Assembly: GCF_016862175.1 (NCBI RefSeq)
Contig: NZ_BOML01000038.1
Location: 62,001-126,000, forward strand
Source of the DNA: Paractinoplanes durhamensis
GTDB lineage: Bacteria; Actinomycetota; Actinomycetes; Mycobacteriales; Micromonosporaceae
Direction: 5' to 3'
Length of the DNA stretch: 64,000 nt
The translations under genes were made by a program, and so were the position numbers. Below the pieces are notes generated by a model. It was not told the DNA's origin. It saw only the letters and a list, made by a program, of their open reading frames with translations, and ran no database searches. Of the stretch, positions 50,438-59,268 are shown piece by piece. The stretch's first letter is position 1. Every line of letters starts with the position of its first letter.

Positions 50438-51130
50438 TCAGGCGCCGGGCAGCCCGGAAGCGAACTCCCGGAAGCGCTCGACGGCGCGGTCGGACATTGC
50501 CCGGCCGTGGCCGAAGACCGCGTACTCGAAGTGGTAGGTGGCCAGCTTGGCCGCGCTGCGGTCCTGCTCGGCCGGGTCGTTGGCGGCCGCCTTGGGGCCG
50601 GCCGCCACCTTGCCGTCCTTGCCGCCGGCGGCCGTGTCGCCGGTGAAGAGCACGCCGCCGGCCCGGTCGAGAAGGTAGGAGACGTGGCCGCGGGTGTGGC
50701 CGGGGGTGTGCACGGCGGTGAAACCCGGGATCGGCTCGGACTCCTCCTTCGTGATCAGCTGGTCGATCTTCGAGGGCTCGGCGGTCATCACCCGGTTGAT
50801 CAGGCGGGGCAGGAGTCCCTTGGGGTCGGCCCGGGCCTCGCCGGTGATGACCTGGGCGTCGGCCGCGTGCGCGAAGACCCGGGCGCCGGACCGCTGCCGC
50901 AGGTCGGCCACGTTGCCGACGTGGTCGAAGTGGTTGTGGGTGAGCAGGATCGTGCGCACGTCGCCGATCTGCCGGCGGATCCCCTGCAGGGCGCGCTCGA
51001 TCTGCTTGGAGCGCCGGGGCAGGCCGGTGTCGACCAGGACGACGCCGTCGTCGGTCACCACCAGATGCACGTTGACAAACCCGAGGCCGAGCTCGAACAC
51101 ACCGTCGACGATCTCTTGCACGCGTCCCAT
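50438..51130 (-). CDS. MBL-fold metallo-hydrolase
   Basis: 230 residues from ATG 51130. Metallo-beta-lactamase fold: GVVLVDTGLP, zinc motif TILLTHNHFDHVGN (HxHxDH), third-ligand histidine in VHTPGHTRGHVSY, aspartate in VLFTGDTAAGG, and the final histidine in YAVFGHGRAM. The whole zinc site is present. Relatives are hydrolases or glyoxalase-II-like enzymes; the substrate cannot be told. It stands alone on the minus strand, divergent from the CBM2 metallopeptidase gene. Confidence 0.85.
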   Translation of the reverse strand: MGRVQEIVDGVFELGLGFVNVHLVVTDDGVVLVDTGLPRRSKQIERALQGIRRQIGDVRTILLTHNHFDHVGNVADLRQRSGARVFAHAADAQVITGEARADPKGLLPRLINRVMTAEPSKIDQLITKEESEPIPGFTAVHTPGHTRGHVSYLLDRAGGVLFTGDTAAGGKDGKVAAGPKAAANDPAEQDRSAAKLATYHFEYAVFGHGRAMSDRAVERFREFASGLPGA

Positions 51131-51175
51131 TCTGCCGCGCCGGGCGGGGGCGGGCGCGGGCGGCCGGGGGATTTA

Positions 51176-51204
51176 TTGACGTCTATTTTTAACCGGCATA
51201 GCCT
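51176..51204 (+). promoter_or_regulatory. Probable promoter of the CBM2-metallopeptidase gene
   Basis: TTGACG (51176-51181), a 17-base spacer containing TATTTTTAA, and TAGCCT (51199-51204, fits TANNNT). The leader would be about 135 bases, long enough for regulation. The AT-rich spacer stands out in this GC-rich region. Confidence 0.55.
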
Positions 51205-51346
51205 GAGCGCGGAACCGTGGCACGTCGCATATCGAGGGCATTAGCAGGCGAGGGCTTCCCCGTCTGCCGTTCCCCCATGAGCGGCGTGCACCTCCCCCGG
51301 CTCGCCCGGCCCGCCGCTCTCATCCCTCAAGAAGTGAGGAAACAAG

Positions 51347-52576
51347 ATGAGACGTCGCTTGGTATGGGCCTTGGCCTGCCTGCTGACCGCCTTCGCGGTG
51401 GTGGGCGCGTTGAAGCCCGCCTACGCGGCCGCCGGATGCCGGGTCGACTACACCGTCCCCAACCAGTGGTCGGGTGGATTCCAGGGGTCGGTCACCGTGA
51501 CCAACCTCGGTGACCCGCTGACCGCCTGGACGCTGGGCTTCACCTTCCCGACCACCACCCAGAAGGTCACCCAGGGCTGGAACGCCACCTGGACGCAATC
51601 CGGCAGCGTGGTCACCGCGACCAACGCCGGCTGGAACGGGGCGGTGGCCACCGGGGGATCGGTGAACGTCGGGTTCACCGGCACGTTCACCAGCTCGAAC
51701 CCGGCGCCGGCCACGTTCACGCTCAATGGGACCGCGTGTACCGGCGTGGCGCCGACTACGGCGCCCACGACCGCTCCTACCACTACTCCGGCCACCACTG
51801 CGCCGACCACGGCACCCACCGGTGACCCCTGGAACCCGCCGTCGTCGCTGGTGGCGCCCCTGGCGGCGGTCTGGTCGCACGAGGAGTCGACCTACAGCAA
51901 CCTGTACGGGTTCAAGAACTACGGCTGGGACCAACTGTTCGCCGGTGGCGGCGCGATCAACTACTGCGTGCGGTGGGACTCGACCGCGCACGTCACCGCG
52001 GCCCAGCGCGACGCCGTGGCGGCCACGCTGCAACGGCAGTACCAGAAGTGGATGGACCAGATGCTCGACAACGGGTCGGGCTGGAACAACTGGCCGTACA
52101 AGCAGGTGCCGGTCAAGGTCGTCGGGTGGGCGGTGCGCGACCGGGCCCAGCTCGAATGGACGGACACGTCGGTTGACATCTACGTGAACAACATCCGCGA
52201 GGACGCACCGCAGTGCGGTGAGCCGTGCGGCCGCTTCTTCCACCAGGACGGCAACTACTCCGGCTGCCCGGGCGGGGCCACCCACCACTACGACCACTCG
52301 CTCTGGCTCACCGCCGGGTTCAGCGGCGGCGCCGGTGGCGACTGGGGTCAGCGGATCGGCTCCGAGTACTACATGAGCAACCTGAGTGCCGAGAACGTCC
52401 ACATCCTGCTGCACGAGATGGGACACACGTACGGCCTCGACGACTTCTACGACTGGGACCCGACCCCCGGGCAGGGCTTCATCATGAAGGCGGGCAGCGC
52501 CACCCAGATCACCGACTTCGACAAGTGGATGCTGCGCGACTGGTGGCGACACCTGAAGAGCCGCTACGGCCGATAG
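51347..52576 (+). CDS. Secreted CBM2-linked metallopeptidase
   Basis: 409 residues from ATG 51347 (AAGAAGTGAGG upstream). Sec signal LVWALACLLTAFAVVGA ending AYA. Residues about 30-130 are a CBM2 module: CRVDYTVPNQWSGGFQG, WTLGFTFPTTTQKVTQGWNATW, VTATNAGWNGAVATGG, with the usual N- and C-terminal cysteines. A Pro/Thr linker follows, then a 250-residue catalytic domain with VHILLHEMGHTYGLDDF, a zincin motif (HExxH-x-x-G-x-x-D, metzincin-like third ligand), and several cysteines. Likely an extracellular protease docked on cellulose or chitin. A fold-back terminator follows at 52584. Confidence 0.82.
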   Translation: MRRRLVWALACLLTAFAVVGALKPAYAAAGCRVDYTVPNQWSGGFQGSVTVTNLGDPLTAWTLGFTFPTTTQKVTQGWNATWTQSGSVVTATNAGWNGAVATGGSVNVGFTGTFTSSNPAPATFTLNGTACTGVAPTTAPTTAPTTTPATTAPTTAPTGDPWNPPSSLVAPLAAVWSHEESTYSNLYGFKNYGWDQLFAGGGAINYCVRWDSTAHVTAAQRDAVAATLQRQYQKWMDQMLDNGSGWNNWPYKQVPVKVVGWAVRDRAQLEWTDTSVDIYVNNIREDAPQCGEPCGRFFHQDGNYSGCPGGATHHYDHSLWLTAGFSGGAGGDWGQRIGSEYYMSNLSAENVHILLHEMGHTYGLDDFYDWDPTPGQGFIMKAGSATQITDFDKWMLRDWWRHLKSRYGR

Positions 52577-52583
52577 TCGGACA

Positions 52584-52609
52584 GGCCGCGCTGTGTGGGC
52601 AGCGCGGCC
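52584..52609 (+). terminator. Hairpin terminator after the metallopeptidase
   Basis: GGCCGCGCTG (52584-52593) and CAGCGCGGCC (52600-52609) pair perfectly over 10 bases with a TGTGGG loop, 8 bases after the stop at 52574-52576. No T-run. Confidence 0.75.
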
Positions 52610-52784
52610 GACACGCAGGGGTTAGCCGGATCGGCCAGACCGCACCCCCATCGGAGGGGTAATCGCTGAACGGCCTGGCCGGTCGCAGCGCGCGCGGCGT
52701 GCCGGACGATCACTGTGTGAACAGCGTGAAAAATGCCGATCGGGCCGGTAGACCGGGTGCCCGCGCACTGACACGCTTAGCGAT

Positions 52785-54188
52785 GTGTATGACTACGACC
52801 TGTTGGTCTTGGGCTCCGGGCCCAGTGGGCAGAAGGCCGCGATCGCTGCGTCGAAGTTGGGTCGCCGCGTCGGCATAGTGGATCGCCGCGACATGATCGG
52901 CGGCGTCTGCATCAACACCGGGACGGTGCCGTCGAAGACGCTGCGGGAGGCCGTTCTCTACCTGACCGGCCTGAGCCAGCGCGACCTCTACGGGTCCAGC
53001 TACCGGGTCAAGGACGAGATCACGGTCAGCGACCTTGCCGCCCGCACCCAGCACGTGATCAGCCGGCAGGCCGACGTCATCCGCAACCAGCTCGCCCGCA
53101 ACCACATCGTGATGCTGACCGGCACCGCCCGGTTCGCCGACGCGCACTCGATATGGGTGGACGGCGGCGACGGCCGGGACACGAAGGTCACCGCCGACAA
53201 GATCATTATTGCGGCGGGTACGCGTCCGGCCCGCCCCGACAGCGTGGACTTCGACGACAAGACGATCGTCGACTCGGACGGCGTGATCAACCTGGAGGCC
53301 GTGCCGCGCAGCATGGTGGTAGTCGGCGCGGGCGTCATCGGCATGGAGTACGCGTCGATGTTCGCCGCCCTCGGCACCAAGGTCACCGTGGTCGAGCGGC
53401 GCGAGAAGATGCTCGACTTCTGCGACGACGAGATCATCGAGTCGCTGAAATACCACCTGCGGGACCTGAGCGTGACATTCCGCTTCGGCGAGGAGGTCGC
53501 CGCCGTCGAGCGCCACGCGACCGCGGCGCTGTGCATCCTGAAGAGCGGCAAGAAGATCGTCGCCGACACGGTGATGTATTCGGCCGGCCGGCAGGGCCAG
53601 ACCGACCAGCTCAACCTCGAGGCGGCCGGGCTGGCCGCCGACCGGCGTGGCCGGATCGAGGTCGACAGCAACTACCGCACCTCGGTGGACAACATCTACG
53701 CGGTCGGTGACGTCATCGGCTTCCCGGCGCTCGCCTCGACCTCGATGGAGCAGGGCCGGCTGGCCGCGCATCACGCCTGCGGCGAACCGGCCCGCGAGAT
53801 GCACGTGCTCCAGCCGATCGGCATCTACACGATCCCCGAGATCAGCTTCGTCGGTAAGACCGAGGACGAGCTGACCGACTCGGCGACGCCGTTCGAGGTG
53901 GGCATCGCCCGCTACCGCGAGCTGGCCCGCGGCCAGATCGTCGGCGACTCCTACGGCATGCTCAAGCTGCTGGTCGCCCCCGAGGACGGCAAGCTGCTCG
54001 GCGTGCATGTCTTCGGCACCGGCGCCACCGAGATCGTGCACATCGGGCAGGCGGTGATCGGCTGCGGCGGCACCGTCGACTACCTGGTCGACGCGGTCTT
54101 CAACTACCCGACGCTGTCCGAGGCCTACAAGGTGGCCGCCCTCGACGCCTCCAACAAGATCCGGAACATCACCCGGATCGACGGCTGA
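52785..54188 (+). CDS. sthA: Soluble NAD(P)+ transhydrogenase
   Basis: 467 residues from GTG 52785. A flavoprotein disulfide reductase fold: FAD motif LLVLGSGPSGQKAAIAASKLG, the redox-site region GGVCINTGTVPSKTLREAV in which only one cysteine remains, as is usual in SthA transhydrogenases. A second nucleotide motif follows (MVVVGAGVIGMEYASMFAALG), then VDSNYRTSVDNIYAVGDVIGFPALASTSMEQGR and a C-terminal dimer interface (HVFGTGATEIVHIGQAV). It interconverts NADPH and NADH. Its stop abuts the convergent L,D-transpeptidase gene with no gap. No clear ribosome binding site is seen, so the start may be leaderless. Confidence 0.9.
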   Translation: MYDYDLLVLGSGPSGQKAAIAASKLGRRVGIVDRRDMIGGVCINTGTVPSKTLREAVLYLTGLSQRDLYGSSYRVKDEITVSDLAARTQHVISRQADVIRNQLARNHIVMLTGTARFADAHSIWVDGGDGRDTKVTADKIIIAAGTRPARPDSVDFDDKTIVDSDGVINLEAVPRSMVVVGAGVIGMEYASMFAALGTKVTVVERREKMLDFCDDEIIESLKYHLRDLSVTFRFGEEVAAVERHATAALCILKSGKKIVADTVMYSAGRQGQTDQLNLEAAGLAADRRGRIEVDSNYRTSVDNIYAVGDVIGFPALASTSMEQGRLAAHHACGEPAREMHVLQPIGIYTIPEISFVGKTEDELTDSATPFEVGIARYRELARGQIVGDSYGMLKLLVAPEDGKLLGVHVFGTGATEIVHIGQAVIGCGGTVDYLVDAVFNYPTLSEAYKVAALDASNKIRNITRIDG

Positions 54189-54995
54189 CTAGCTTTTGTA
54201 GACCCAGACCTTCGTCTTCAGCGGGATCTTGTCGGTCGCCCAGATCCAGTTCATGGCTGCGTTCGAGAGCCGGGCGCAGCCGTGCGAGGCGGCGTAGGGC
54301 GGGATGCTCGGCGAGCCGTGCACGGCGATGCCGCCGTTGAAGTACTTCGGGCGCCACAGGTCGCCGAGCGGGCCGTGCCGGGTGCCGTCGATCTGCCGGC
54401 CGACCTTGAAGTGGCCGGTCGGGGTGTCGGCGAGGTAGGTCTGACCTTCGTACTCGTAATTCTGGTTCGAACCGGTCGAGGTGTTGAGGGTGGTCACCAC
54501 CTGGCCGTCCTTGACCAGCATGAGCAGCTGCTTCGTCAGGTTGATCTCGACCAGGTAGCCGCTGCCGGCCGTCGACTTCGCGGTCGGGCGCACCCCGTCG
54601 TCGAGGGCCTTCTGGGTCTTCGGGCCGACCGTGCCGTCGCGGCCGATGCCCGCCGCCTTCTGCAGGGCGAACACCGCCTGCTGGGTGGTGCCGCCGAACT
54701 TGCCGTCGGTCTTGTTGATCCAGTAACCGAGCGAGACGAGCCGCTGCTGCACGGCGAGCACGTCGGCGCCCTTGTTGCCGAGCTTCAGCTTCTTCACCGG
54801 GGCCGGCGTGGTCGCTGTCGGCGTGGGGGTCGCGTTGGGCGACTCGCTCACGCTGGGTGACGGAGAAACTGACGCAGAGCTGGGTACGGTCGGAGCTTGC
54901 GCACCGGTTTCGCCGGAATCGCCGGAATCGCAACCCGTGGCGAGCGCGAGTGTCGCGGAGAGCGCGACCACGGCCGTCAGAGCCTTGCGCATCAT
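54189..54995 (-). CDS. L,D-transpeptidase lipoprotein with peptidoglycan-binding domain
   Basis: 268 residues from ATG 54995 (GGGAGG upstream). Lipoprotein signal (ALTAVVALSATLALATG) with lipobox cysteine in ATGCDSG, then a Ser/Pro/Thr linker. PG_binding_1 domain (KLGNKGADVLAVQQRLVSLGYW, then FGGTTQQAVFALQKAAGIGRDGTVG). The YkuD catalytic domain has GIAVHGSPSIPPYAASHGCARL, with the active-site SHGCxR intact. It forms or modifies 3-3 peptidoglycan cross-links outside the membrane. It ends directly at the sthA stop; a CGNR gene is divergent upstream. Confidence 0.9.
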   Translation of the reverse strand: MMRKALTAVVALSATLALATGCDSGDSGETGAQAPTVPSSASVSPSPSVSESPNATPTPTATTPAPVKKLKLGNKGADVLAVQQRLVSLGYWINKTDGKFGGTTQQAVFALQKAAGIGRDGTVGPKTQKALDDGVRPTAKSTAGSGYLVEINLTKQLLMLVKDGQVVTTLNTSTGSNQNYEYEGQTYLADTPTGHFKVGRQIDGTRHGPLGDLWRPKYFNGGIAVHGSPSIPPYAASHGCARLSNAAMNWIWATDKIPLKTKVWVYKS

Positions 54996-55158
54996 GTGTT
55001 CCTCCCGTCCCTCAGAGGATCATTGCCGAAAATGGTTCACAATGACCAGCAGAAGGCGCATTCGCATCTCAGCTGTGACGCGTGTGGTCATGATCACGTG
55101 CATGGATCAAAACGAGAGGTGGACGCCGCTATGAAAAAGAGTCAAGTACCCTTCGGCT

Positions 55159-55794
55159 ATGTCATGGATGGCCAGCGCCCGGCACGGCGTACGTGAGGCC
55201 CCTGCCGGGCTCGCGCTCGTGCAGGAGCTGCTGAACACCCGCGCGACGATGCATTACGGCGCGGACCTGCTGCTGCTGGCCGATGACGCCCAGCGCTGGC
55301 TCACCGAGGCGATCACCACCTGGTCCCGGGTGTCCGGTCTGCCGGCCCCGACTTTGCTCATCTCGTCGAGCGATCTGCGCTCCCTGCGCCGCCTGCGCAC
55401 CACGTTCGAGCACGTGATCGCCGCCGCCGGCAAAGAAAACCTCGACGGCGCGCTGCCGCCGGCCGACGTGCCGGTGAGCCTGGTGCCGGACGCGGACGGC
55501 TGGGTGCGGATGGTCCCCACCGGGCGCGGCACGCGCTGGCTGGCGTCCGCCCTGTGGGCCGAGGCCCTGCTGGCTCAGCAGGCCGGGCTGTGGCCGCGGC
55601 TGAAGCTCTGCCACAACGGGGACTGCCGGGCGGCCTTCTTCGACACGTCCCGCAACAACAGCGGGGTCTGGCACGACGTCTCCACCTGTGGAAACACCGC
55701 CAACCTGCGGGCCTTCCGGGAGCGGAAGCGGCTGATGGGCGGCAGCGGCGGGCAGTCCCGGCCGCCGGTCGGCGGTCCGCCCAGCTACCGCTGA
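55159..55794 (+). CDS. CGNR zinc-finger protein
   Basis: 211 residues from ATG 55159 (ATG 55168 also possible). N-terminal helical ABATE-like domain: LVQELLNTRATMHYGADLLLL, then SSSDLRSLRRLRTTFEHVIAA. C-terminal zinc finger: LKLCHNGDCRAAFFDTSRNNS, then CGNTANLRAFRERKR, which is the diagnostic CGNR signature with its two cysteine pairs. CGNR proteins are putative stress-responsive transcription regulators in actinobacteria. It stands alone between a divergent L,D-transpeptidase gene and a codirectional anti-sigma-like gene. Confidence 0.88.
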   Translation: MSWMASARHGVREAPAGLALVQELLNTRATMHYGADLLLLADDAQRWLTEAITTWSRVSGLPAPTLLISSSDLRSLRRLRTTFEHVIAAAGKENLDGALPPADVPVSLVPDADGWVRMVPTGRGTRWLASALWAEALLAQQAGLWPRLKLCHNGDCRAAFFDTSRNNSGVWHDVSTCGNTANLRAFRERKRLMGGSGGQSRPPVGGPPSYR

Positions 55795-55848
55795 TCCTCG
55801 GGCCGGTCGGGCGGGAACTTCGCGCGCCCGGTGGGCGACTATGGGGAT

Positions 55849-56619
55849 ATGGCTTGTGAGCGGTGGCGGGAGATGCTGTCTGCGCAGCTGGACGGCGAGG
55901 ACGATCCGGCCGGGCAGGAGCTGGTGGACGAGCATCTGGCCGGGTGTGCCGGGTGCCGGGAGTGGCTGGACCGGGCGGCCACGGTCAACCGGCTGACGCG
56001 GACCGGGGTGGGGGTCGCCCCCGACCTCAGCGCGGCCATTCTCGCCGCGCTGCCGGCACCGGCGCCGGCGCGGCGGCGATTCCGGATCTCACTGCCGGTG
56101 GCGCTCTACGTGGCGCTCGCGGTGGTCGGGGCGGTGCAGCTCATCCTCGGGCTCGGGCAGATCGGCGGCGGGGTCACCGGGGCGCACGTGCACGCCGAGG
56201 TGGGGGCCACGCCGGGGCATCTCTGGCACGAGTCGGCCGCCTGGAACGTCGCGGTCGGGGCCGGTTACCTCTTCATCGCGCTGCGCCGGAGCCGGCCCTC
56301 GGGGCTGGTGCCGATGCTGACCGCGTTCGTCGGGATGCTGCTGCTTCTCTCGGTCAACGACCTCACCGGCGACCGGGTCGACTCGGCCCGGCTGGTCAGC
56401 CACGGCTTCGTGATCCTCGGCTATCTGCTGGTGGTGGCGTTGACGCGGATCCCCGGCGGGTTCGCGGCGCCGCCCGGAGCCCGGGTCGACGCCGGCCGCG
56501 GGTCGGGGTGGCGGGCCCGCTTCGAGGACGAGGTGGCGGTGCCGGTGCTGCGGCCCGGACTGCGGCTGGTGCCCCGCGGGCCGATGACCGCGGAGCACGA
56601 CGAGCGGCAGGCTGCCTGA
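55849..56619 (+). CDS. Zinc-finger anti-sigma-like membrane protein
   Basis: 256 residues from ATG 55849; an earlier in-frame ATG at 55831 is possible. N-terminal zf-HC2 motif MACERWREMLSAQLDGE, then LVDEHLAGCAGCREWLDRA (HxxxCxxC). Four to five TM helices follow: LPVALYVALAVVGAVQLILG, WNVAVGAGYLFIALR, LVPMLTAFVGMLLLLSVNDL and LVSHGFVILGYLLVVAL. Two histidine-rich loops (TGAHVHAEVG; GHLWHESA) resemble copper or heme-linked sites. Such proteins usually restrain an ECF sigma factor, but no sigma-factor gene is adjacent, so the partner is unknown. Confidence 0.75.
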   Translation: MACERWREMLSAQLDGEDDPAGQELVDEHLAGCAGCREWLDRAATVNRLTRTGVGVAPDLSAAILAALPAPAPARRRFRISLPVALYVALAVVGAVQLILGLGQIGGGVTGAHVHAEVGATPGHLWHESAAWNVAVGAGYLFIALRRSRPSGLVPMLTAFVGMLLLLSVNDLTGDRVDSARLVSHGFVILGYLLVVALTRIPGGFAAPPGARVDAGRGSGWRARFEDEVAVPVLRPGLRLVPRGPMTAEHDERQAA

Positions 56620-56635
56620 GGCTAGGGCTGGCGCC

Positions 56636-56869
56636 CTAGAGAGCGGGAGGCCGGACCGAGAGCTCACGCCACTCGTCCGGTCCGGTCAGCAGAGCGCGCA
56701 CGGTGTCCAGGGCCGCTTCCTCGCTGCCGTACTCGAAGAAGTGGGAGACCCCGTCGGCGCCGCCGGCGCGCTGCTCGACATACCACTGGTCGCCGTTCAC
56801 CCGCAGGTAGACATCCTTGCGGGCGATCCGCCCCCACTTGCCGTTCCACCAGTGTTTTCGCTGCTCCAT
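56636..56869 (-). CDS. Small conserved-looking hypothetical protein
   Basis: 77 residues from ATG 56869. Trp-rich start (KHWWNGKWGRIARKDVYLRV) with DQWYVEQRAGG and SHFFEYGSEEAALDTVRALL, ending in WRELSVRPP. Composition and even codon use support coding. No TM segment, no known family recognised. It is followed on the same strand by mscL in another transcription context and is convergent with the anti-sigma-like gene. Confidence 0.7.
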   Translation of the reverse strand: MEQRKHWWNGKWGRIARKDVYLRVNGDQWYVEQRAGGADGVSHFFEYGSEEAALDTVRALLTGPDEWRELSVRPPAL

Positions 56870-56932
56870 CCGGGCACTGTATCGAACATTTGTTCGAACA
56901 GCGCCCGGATGGATGATCTATTTCGCAGCGTG

Positions 56933-57394
56933 TCAGCGAGGTGGCTCCTGGTCACGGCGCTGGAACTCCTCGGCGGCCTGGTGGCGGGCCTCGGAAGCGC
57001 CGGAGTTCTGGGCCAGCAGGTCGCGGATCTGGGTGAGCAGGACGATGTCCTCGCTGGGCGCATTCGGCGGCGGCTCCTCGCCGCGGCGACGACGCTCGGC
57101 CAGGTAGTTCAGCGGCATGACGACCAGGAAGTACAGCACCGCGGCGGTGATCAGGAAGGTGATGATCGCGTTGATGAAGGTCGCGTAGTCGAAGATGACG
57201 CCGTCGCGAGGCTCCCACGCGCCGGCACCGGTGCCGGTGCCACCGCCCAGCAGCTGGATCAGCGGCTTGATGAAGCCGGTGGTGAAGGCGGTCACGACCC
57301 CGGTGAAGGCGGCACCGATCACGATGCCGACCGCGAGGTCGACAACGTTGCCGCGCATGATGAAGTCTTTGAAGCCTTGGAAGATTTTGTTCAT
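56933..57394 (-). CDS. mscL: Large-conductance mechanosensitive channel MscL
   Basis: 153 residues from ATG 57394 (GCGGGAGCGCTC upstream; the frame is open to 57457). N-terminal MNKIFQGFKDFIMRGNVVDLAVGIVIGAAF is the classic MscL start, with TM1, then VVTAFTTGFIKPLIQL, the periplasmic loop, TM2 AIITFLITAAVLYFLVVMPLN, and the charged C-terminal helix SEDIVLLTQIRDLLAQ. Homopentameric channel that opens on membrane tension to protect against hypo-osmotic shock. The C-terminus is 20 residues longer than usual, rich in Gln/Arg/Glu. Confidence 0.93.
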   Translation of the reverse strand: MNKIFQGFKDFIMRGNVVDLAVGIVIGAAFTGVVTAFTTGFIKPLIQLLGGGTGTGAGAWEPRDGVIFDYATFINAIITFLITAAVLYFLVVMPLNYLAERRRRGEEPPPNAPSEDIVLLTQIRDLLAQNSGASEARHQAAEEFQRRDQEPPR

Positions 57395-57485
57395 GAGCGC
57401 TCCCGCGTGCCGGAGGTGGGATTCCGGCAGCAGGTTCCCACCACCGGTCGGCGACAAACTACGCCGATCGGGCTGCGGGAAAAAG

Positions 57486-57839
57486 TCAGTCGAGGGTCGC
57501 TTCCTCGGCCGTCACGGCCTCGTCGACGGTCGAGTAGGTGCGGAGCACCTCGACCAGGCCGCTGACCTCGAGGATGCGCAGCACCCCGCGCTGCGGCGCG
57601 GCCAGGCGGACGGTGCCGCCGGCGTCGTCGGTGCTGTTCTTCGCGCGCACGAAGACCGAGAGCCCGGTGGAGTCACAGAACGACACCTCGGCCAGGTCGA
57701 AGACCAGGCGGGTGCGGCCCTTCTCCAGCAGGTCGCTGATCTGGTCCTGCAACTGTGGGGCGGTAGCCATGTCGAGCTCGCCGGCGACCGACACGACGAC
57801 CATGTCGGCGCGCTGTTCGGTTTGTACCGTCAGGGACAT
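57486..57839 (-). CDS. STAS anti-sigma factor antagonist
   Basis: 117 residues from ATG 57839. Canonical antagonist (RsbV/SpoIIAA-type) STAS: VVSVAGELDMATAPQLQDQIS, then RLVFDLAEVSFCDSTGLSVFVRA with the phosphorylatable serine in CDSTGL, then VRLAAPQRGVLRILEVSGL. Expected to bind a serine-kinase anti-sigma factor and be controlled by phosphorylation at the Ser. It is divergent from the rsbR-S-T operon across 162 bases and is the likely substrate of one of the PP2C phosphatases encoded there. Confidence 0.9.
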   Translation of the reverse strand: MSLTVQTEQRADMVVVSVAGELDMATAPQLQDQISDLLEKGRTRLVFDLAEVSFCDSTGLSVFVRAKNSTDDAGGTVRLAAPQRGVLRILEVSGLVEVLRTYSTVDEAVTAEEATLD

Positions 57840-58001
57840 TCAGGACCTCCAGGTATGGGCAGAACGGTACTCCAGGTGTGGTGTGATCGGCAGGATGGGG
57901 CTCGGCGTTTGTGACCTTGCCGTGTTATTTGGCTGACGGCAACGATTGGACCTTGCGGTGGTAAAGTCCGCCCGTTCGCGAACCGAAGTCAGGAGGCAGC
58001 G

Positions 58002-58841
58002 GTGGCGCTGAGTACCGAAGAGGCGAGTCGCTTCGCCGGCCTGCTCCAGGAGAACGAGGACGCCCTGATCGGCGCCTGGACCGACCGGGTGGCCGAGACG
58101 CTTCGCGGCCGGCTCAGTCGCGTCGAGCTGCAGCGGCAGACCGCCGACCTCTACAAGGCCTTCCAGCAGGCCCTGGCCGGTGGCGCCGCCGGGATCAACC
58201 GGGACGAAGCCGCCGAGCTGCGGGCGCAGCTGAGCGAGCTGTCCGACGGCCGGGCCCGGCAGGGATTCTCGGCCAACGAGACCGCGGTCAGCATCTTCGC
58301 CGTCAAGGACGCCGTCCTCAAGGTGATCGGCGACGACACCGCCGCCCTGCTGAGCTTCATCAAGCTCTCGTCCTTCGTCGACGAGGCCGCGCTGTTCACC
58401 TTCGAAAACTACACGCGCACCCGCGAGGGGCTGATCGCCGACCAGGCCGAGCAGCTGCTCGAGCTGTCCACCCCGGTGGTGAAGCTGTGGGAGGGCGTGG
58501 TCGCCGTCCCGCTGGTCGGCACGCTCGACTCGGCGCGCGCGCAGGTCGTCATGGAGCGGCTGCTGCAGACCCTGGTCGACACCGGCTCGCCGTACGCGAT
58601 CATCGACATCACCGGCGTGCCCGCGGTCGACACCCAGGTCGCGCAGCACATCCTCAAGACCGTGGTGGCCGCCCGGCTGATGGGCGCCGACTGCATCATC
58701 TCCGGCATCCGTCCGCAGATCGCGCAGACGATCGTGGCGCTGGGCATCGAGTTCGGCGATATCGCGACCAAGGCGACGCTGGCCGACGCGCTGCGCTACG
58801 TGCTCAACAAGAACGGCGCCCGCAAGCCCAGGGAGCGCTGA
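58002..58841 (+). CDS. rsbR: RsbR-type stressosome sensor
   Basis: 279 residues from GTG 58002 (AGGAGG 6 bases upstream). The N-terminal about 150 residues are all-helical RsbRD-like (GLLQENEDALIGAWTDRVAETL; ANETAVSIFAVKDAVLKVIGDD). The C-terminal about 110 residues are STAS: TPVVKLWEGVVAVPLVGTLDSARAQ, then YAIIDITGVPAVDTQVAQHILKT. The threonine in DITGVPAVDT corresponds to an RsbR phosphorylation site. It assembles with RsbS into the stressosome and binds RsbT. First gene of a six-gene operon with stop-start overlaps. Confidence 0.9.
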   Translation: MALSTEEASRFAGLLQENEDALIGAWTDRVAETLRGRLSRVELQRQTADLYKAFQQALAGGAAGINRDEAAELRAQLSELSDGRARQGFSANETAVSIFAVKDAVLKVIGDDTAALLSFIKLSSFVDEAALFTFENYTRTREGLIADQAEQLLELSTPVVKLWEGVVAVPLVGTLDSARAQVVMERLLQTLVDTGSPYAIIDITGVPAVDTQVAQHILKTVVAARLMGADCIISGIRPQIAQTIVALGIEFGDIATKATLADALRYVLNKNGARKPRER

Positions 58842-58842
58842 C

Positions 58843-59268
58843 GTGGAGCGGGTTCCGGTCCTCAAGATCGGCGACATCCTGCTGGTCTCCATCCAGATCG
58901 ACATGGAGGACCAGGTCGCCCTGCAGCTGCAGGAGGACCTCGCCGACCGGATCGTGGCCACCGGCTGCCACGGCGTGATCATCGATATCAGTGCGCTGGA
59001 CATCGTCGACTCGTTCGTCGGCCGCACGCTGGCCACCATCGCCTCGATCTCCCGGGTGCTGGACGCCGAGACCGTGGTGGTCGGCATGCGCCCGGCCGTC
59101 GCGATCACGCTGGTCGAGCTGGGCCTGTCGCTGCCCGGCATCCGCACCGCCCTCAACGTCGAGCTCGGCATGGAGCTGCTGGCCCGGCACCGGGCCGAGG
59201 AGTTCACCGACCTGGACGAGTTGGGCGACGAGGACGAGGCCGATACGCCCGCGGCCGCCGCGTCGTGA
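58843..59268 (+). CDS. rsbS: RsbS-type stressosome scaffold
   Basis: 141 residues from GTG 58843, one base after the rsbR stop. Pure STAS: VPVLKIGDILLVSIQIDMED, then GVIIDISALDIVDSFVGRTLATI, where the serine in DIVDSF matches the RsbS phospho-site, then VVVGMRPAVAITLVELGL. The C-terminus has a 20-residue acidic extension (LDELGDEDEADT) not usual in RsbS. It is the scaffold that RsbT phosphorylates to release itself from the stressosome. It overlaps rsbT by 4 bases (GTGA). Confidence 0.9.
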   Translation: MERVPVLKIGDILLVSIQIDMEDQVALQLQEDLADRIVATGCHGVIIDISALDIVDSFVGRTLATIASISRVLDAETVVVGMRPAVAITLVELGLSLPGIRTALNVELGMELLARHRAEEFTDLDELGDEDEADTPAAAAS

